DNA of 64,000 nucleotides, from contig NC_009523.1 of the NCBI RefSeq assembly GCF_000016665.1, positions 4,277,501 to 4,341,500 of the forward strand, written 5' to 3'. Position numbers and translations under genes: made by a program. This DNA comes from Roseiflexus sp. RS-1. Its GTDB lineage: Bacteria > Chloroflexota > Chloroflexia > Chloroflexales > Roseiflexaceae. The notes under the pieces were generated by a model. It saw only the letters and a list, made by a program, of their open reading frames with translations, ran no database searches and was not told where the DNA came from. Below are positions 60,555-64,000 of this stretch, piece by piece; the stretch's first letter is position 1; the number at the start of each line of letters is the position of its first letter.

Positions 60555-61297
60555 CCCTGCTCCCGCACCCGCCACGCATGGTACAGCACAATACTCCCGG
60601 CGACGGCGACGTTCAGCGACGCAATCTGCCCGCGCATCGGCAACCGGACGAGAAAATCACAGCGTTCACGTGTCAGACGCGCCAGCCCCGGACCTTCCGC
60701 GCCGAGCACCAGCGCCAGCGGCAGATCAAGATCGACCCGATCATACTCATATGCGCGTTCATCGTCCTCAACCCCCACAACCCACACACCAGCGTGCTGG
60801 ATCTGCTCAATTGTTGCAGCCAGGTTCGTGACGACGGCAACCCGCAAATGTTCAACCGCACCGGACGACGTATTCACCACCGCCGGCGTCACTTCCGCTG
60901 CACGTCTGCCGGGTATCACCACCCCGTGCACGCCGACAACCTCGGCGGTACGCAGTAATGTGCCAACATTCTGCGGATCCTGAATATGATCGAGCAACAG
61001 CAGGAACGCCGGTTCGCCACGTTCCTCTGCAAGCGCCAGGCAGTCGTTGAGATCGACATACGGGTAATCGCTGCACTCCAGCGCCACACCCTGGTGATTC
61101 GCATCACGCAACCGCCGGTCGAGTTCGCGTCGATCGATGCGCTCAACCGGCACACCCACCTCCCCGGCAATTCGGACGATGTCGCCGAGCGTACCGGTTT
61201 CCTGCGCACCGGCTGAAACCAGCAGGCGTTGAAAGGTGCGTCGTCGGGCGCGCAACGCTTCGCGCACCGCATTGCGACCGTAGAGCAGATCGGGCAT
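60539..61297 (-). CDS. rlmB: 23S rRNA 2'-O-methyltransferase, SpoU/TrmH family (RlmB-like)
   Basis: About 252 residues. An N-terminal substrate-binding domain starts MPDLLYGRNAVREALRARRR. The SPOUT knot shows LLLLDHIQDPQNVGTLLRTA, VNTSSGAVEHLRVAVV, LALVLGAEGPGLARLTRERC and PMRGQIASLNVAVAGSIVLY. It methylates the ribose of G2251 in Escherichia coli 23S rRNA; the target here is inferred. The end RTKN and stop are encoded by heptanucleotide repeat sequence. Confidence 0.9.
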   Translation of the reverse strand: MPDLLYGRNAVREALRARRRTFQRLLVSAGAQETGTLGDIVRIAGEVGVPVERIDRRELDRRLRDANHQGVALECSDYPYVDLNDCLALAEERGEPAFLLLLDHIQDPQNVGTLLRTAEVVGVHGVVIPGRRAAEVTPAVVNTSSGAVEHLRVAVVTNLAATIEQIQHAGVWVVGVEDDERAYEYDRVDLDLPLALVLGAEGPGLARLTRERCDFLVRLPMRGQIASLNVAVAGSIVLYHAWRVREQGRTKN

Positions 61298-61314
61298 ATC
61301 GGGAGGCTCCAACG

Positions 61315-62427
61315 CTACAGACCGAGCGCATTCTTAATGCGTCCGAAGAAACCTTCATCGCGCTGGCCACCGATCGGTTCCTTTTCGAGCGAGCGCGCGA
61401 GTTCCTCAAACAACCTGCGCTGATGATCGGTCAGATTTGTGGGGATGACGACGCGCACCACAACGATCTGGTCGCCACGCCCACTGCTGCGCAGGAACGG
61501 CACGCCCTTGCCGCGAATGCGGAAGACGGCGCCGCTCTGCACGCCGGGCGGAATGCGCAGATGCTCCGTGCCGTCGATGGTCGGCACTTCAACCTCGACG
61601 CCCAGCGCCGCCTGCGCCACATTGAGCGGCAATTCGAGGATGATGTCGTTGCCCTCGCGGATAAAGTATGGATGCGGTTGCACGTCGATCACGACATACA
61701 GATTGCCGTATGGTCCGCCGCGTGGACCGGCATCCCCCTCACCGCTGATCCGAATCTGTGATGAGTTATCGACGCCAGGCGGAACGCGCACTGTTATCTT
61801 GCGCGTCTGACGCACCCGTCCTTCGCCACGGCACTCACGACACGGAATTGCGATCACCGTGCCCTCACCACGGCACATATCGCAGGTTGTCACCGTCACC
61901 ATGTTGAAGAGTGGCGCACGCTGGCGAATTTCACCAAGACCGCCGCACTTCGGACAGCGCACCGGTTCGGTACCCGGCTCAGCGCCGCTGCCACGGCATG
62001 CGGGACAGGTCTCCAACCGGCGGAACTCGATCGTCTTTTCAACGCCGAAGACGGCCTCTTCAAATGAGATCGACAACGTATAGCGCAGATCGGCGCCGCG
62101 CTGCGGACCACGCTGCGATCCCCGCATCGTCCCGCCGAAGAAGGTTTCAAAGATCGAACTGAACGGGTCCGCACTGGAGAACGGATCAAACCCCGGCGCC
62201 GCCGTAGGACCGGCGTGACCGAAGCGATCATACATGGACCGTTTCTCCGGGTCGGACAGCACCTCATACGCCTCGTTGATCTCCTTGAATTTCGCCTCCG
62301 CGTCTGGCGCTTTATTGACATCGGGGTGATACTGGCGCGCCAGACGACGGAACGCCTTCTTGATCTCGTCCTGCGAGGCGTTGCGCTGAACGCCCAACAC
62401 TTCATAGTAATCGCGCTTCACTGCCAT
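61315..62427 (-). CDS. dnaJ: chaperone DnaJ
   Basis: A 370-residue Hsp40. J domain: [32 protein letters not shown] (HPD). A Gly/Phe region follows, then four zinc motifs ([32 protein letters not shown]) and the substrate-binding C-terminal domains. It stimulates the ATPase of DnaK and delivers clients. The gene is 38 bases after dnaK, same strand. Confidence 0.96.
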   Translation of the reverse strand: MAVKRDYYEVLGVQRNASQDEIKKAFRRLARQYHPDVNKAPDAEAKFKEINEAYEVLSDPEKRSMYDRFGHAGPTAAPGFDPFSSADPFSSIFETFFGGTMRGSQRGPQRGADLRYTLSISFEEAVFGVEKTIEFRRLETCPACRGSGAEPGTEPVRCPKCGGLGEIRQRAPLFNMVTVTTCDMCRGEGTVIAIPCRECRGEGRVRQTRKITVRVPPGVDNSSQIRISGEGDAGPRGGPYGNLYVVIDVQPHPYFIREGNDIILELPLNVAQAALGVEVEVPTIDGTEHLRIPPGVQSGAVFRIRGKGVPFLRSSGRGDQIVVVRVVIPTNLTDHQRRLFEELARSLEKEPIGGQRDEGFFGRIKNALGL

Positions 62428-62440
62428 ATGCCGCCTCAGC

Positions 62441-62466
62441 AACGCTCAAGGGGTGTCCTGAGCGTT
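62441..62466 (-). promoter_or_regulatory. hairpin at the dnaK-dnaJ junction
   Basis: AACGCTCA (62441-62448) and TGAGCGTT (62459-62466) form an 8-bp stem touching the dnaK stop codon. It may limit read-through so that DnaK is made in excess. Confidence 0.45.
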
Positions 62467-64000
62467 CAATGTGCACGACCCGCTTCCTCATCCTGATCGC
62501 TGCGCGCAGCAGTCATTTGCGCCAGTTGCTGCAACGCAACCGTAAGTTCCGCCGTTCGATTACGTATCTCGTTCCTGTCGTCACCCTCGATCGCCAGGCG
62601 CACCGCTGCAATCCGCTCCTGGATACGGACACGCACCGTCTCATCCGCCGTCTCACCAGCTTCGCGCAGTGCACGCTCGGCATTGTAGACAACGCTATCT
62701 GCGGCATTGCGCGCCGCGATCAGGTCACGACGCTGCCGATCCTCTTCGGCGTACTGATCCGCCTCTGCGATCATCCGCTGAATCTCATCCTCTGAAAGAC
62801 CAGACGAAGCGGTGATCGTAATATGCTGCGCAACTCCGGTTCGTTTATCAGTTGCTGAGACACTTAAGAGACCGTTCGCATCGATATCGAACGTCACCTC
62901 AATCTGTGGTACGCCGCGCGGCGCTGGCGGGATGCCATCGAGCACGAAGCGACCGAGGGATTTATTGGCGCGCGCCTCGGCGCGCTCGCCCTGCAGCACA
63001 TGGATCTCGACGCTGCTCTGATTATCCGAAGCCGTTGAGAAAACCTGGCTCTTGCGAGTTGGAATAGTTGTATTCCGCTCGATCAGCGGCGTCATCACGC
63101 CGCCGAGCGTTTCGATGCCGAGTGTCAGCGGCGTCACATCGAGCAGCACCACGTTTCCGACCTCCCCCGCCAGAACACCCGCCTGAATTGCGGCGCCAAT
63201 CGCCACAACCTCGTCCGGATTCACACCCCGATGCGGCTCCCGGTTGAAGAAACGCCGCACCATCTCCTGCACTGCCGGCATGCGCGTCTGCCCGCCGACC
63301 AGCACCACCGCATCAATGTCGTTTGGGCGCACCCCGGCATCAACAAGCGCCTGACGCATGGGACCGATGGTGCGCTCGATCAGATCACCCGTCAACTGCT
63401 CCAGGCGAGCGCGGGTAAGCGTCAGGTTCAAGTGCCGCGGACCACTGGCGTCGGCGGTGATGAACGGCAGACTGATGTCGGTTTGCAACACCGTCGAGAG
63501 TTCCTGCTTGGCCTTTTCGGCAGCCTCCTTCAGGCGTTGCAGCGCCGTCCGATCGGTACGCAGATCGATACCGGTCTCTTTCTTGAACTCGGTCGCCATC
63601 CAATCCATGATCCGCTGATCGAAATCATCGCCGCCGAGGTGAGTATCGCCATTCGTTGCTCGCACCTCGAAGACGCCGTCACCGAGTTCAAGGATCGAGA
63701 TATCGAACGTCCCGCCGCCGAGATCGTAGACCGCAATCAGATGATTATGCCTGTTCTGATCGAGACCATACGCAAGCGCCGAAGCGGTCGGCTCATTAAT
63801 AATGCGCACCACATCCAGCCCGGCGATCCGACCGGCGTCGCGCGTCGCCTGACGTTGACTATCGTTGAAGTAGGCAGGAACCGTAATAACTGCCTGCGTC
63901 ACCGGTTCGCCGAGGTACGCCTCGGCGTCGGCTTTGAGTTTTTGCAGCACAAACGCCGAGATCTCCTGCGGGCTATAGTCGCGCCCGGCCAGATGCACCC
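62466..64000 (-). CDS. dnaK: molecular chaperone DnaK (5' end outside window)
   Basis: The frame is open at the right edge; about 110 N-terminal residues lie beyond the window. Visible parts: [74 protein letters not shown] and the substrate-binding domain from [20 protein letters not shown], ending in a charged helical lid and GRAH. It is the Hsp70 that works with the adjacent DnaJ. Confidence 0.97.
   Translation of the reverse strand, partial: VHLAGRDYSPQEISAFVLQKLKADAEAYLGEPVTQAVITVPAYFNDSQRQATRDAGRIAGLDVVRIINEPTASALAYGLDQNRHNHLIAVYDLGGGTFDISILELGDGVFEVRATNGDTHLGGDDFDQRIMDWMATEFKKETGIDLRTDRTALQRLKEAAEKAKQELSTVLQTDISLPFITADASGPRHLNLTLTRARLEQLTGDLIERTIGPMRQALVDAGVRPNDIDAVVLVGGQTRMPAVQEMVRRFFNREPHRGVNPDEVVAIGAAIQAGVLAGEVGNVVLLDVTPLTLGIETLGGVMTPLIERNTTIPTRKSQVFSTASDNQSSVEIHVLQGERAEARANKSLGRFVLDGIPPAPRGVPQIEVTFDIDANGLLSVSATDKRTGVAQHITITASSGLSEDEIQRMIAEADQYAEEDRQRRDLIAARNAADSVVYNAERALREAGETADETVRVRIQERIAAVRLAIEGDDRNEIRNRTAELTVALQQLAQMTAARSDQDEEAGRAH

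Overview
The window reads as a chromosomal segment of a GC-rich, filamentous anoxygenic phototroph of the Chloroflexota, most likely Roseiflexus or a close relative. The clues are the high GC, a PucC/LhaA-type light-harvesting assembly transporter, the gene families and their divergence, and the abundance of short interspersed repeats. This placement is inference from gene content. I see no rRNA, tRNA or CRISPR array.

Region by region. 1-5.1 kb: a CBS-ACT protein (cut by the window edge), then a leftward group of an SCP2-like protein, a membrane protein, an FmdB zinc-ribbon protein, two tandem near-identical Uma2 nucleases and the NAD(P)HX repair enzyme Nnr. 5.3-12.2 kb: elongation factor P with an unusual loop tip, a two-gene split lipoate-protein ligase, a polyprenyl-phosphate type glycosyltransferase, DNA polymerase I, and a RelE-type toxin/antitoxin pair lying between polA and a broken copy of the polA 5' end. 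12.5-17.4 kb: a rightward group of a membrane protein, a two-domain FtsX/MacB-type permease, a histidine kinase and a NarL-type regulator.

17.4-21.8 kb is the accessory island: a heptanucleotide repeat, a frameshifted IS5-type insertion sequence, a deleted DUF5615 toxin remnant, an AT-rich FkbM methyltransferase, a decayed alpha/beta hydrolase bracketed by two integron attC-like sites, two small conserved genes and two copies of a 78-bp MITE-like element.

21.9-33.4 kb: a DUF218 protein, a PIG-L deacetylase, an Eis-like acetyltransferase, a large Lhr-type helicase, the PucC-like carrier, an aldo/keto reductase, an MFS carrier and a HEPN/MNT pair with a nonsense codon in the HEPN gene. 34-49.9 kb: uvrA, a GC-rich tandem array, a TAXI-TRAP transporter with promoter and intercistronic hairpin, an EI24/CysZ-like protein, a Trm112-like membrane protein, a metallophosphoesterase, trpF, a NYN-LOTUS protein with tandem internal repeats, and a photolyase. 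50-64 kb: an internally deleted HepT with intact MntA, a methylase remnant, a TPR protein, an ECF vitamin/metal transporter (fused EcfA, EcfT, S component) with a strong promoter and palindromic operator candidate, a ThuA/Gfo-Idh-MocA/PfkB sugar operon, an HD protein next to another deleted HepT with intact MntA, RlmB-type methyltransferase, and dnaK-dnaJ (dnaK runs off the window).

The two themes that stand out are (i) repeated decay of toxin genes while their nucleotidyltransferase antitoxins stay intact, at three separate HEPN/MNT loci plus a DUF5615 scar, and (ii) an integron-like cassette footprint in a lineage not usually associated with integrons. Several families of small repeats (a 116-bp REP-like element in at least five places, heptanucleotide arrays in three places, two kinds of MITE) sit at gene edges and in one case are nested.
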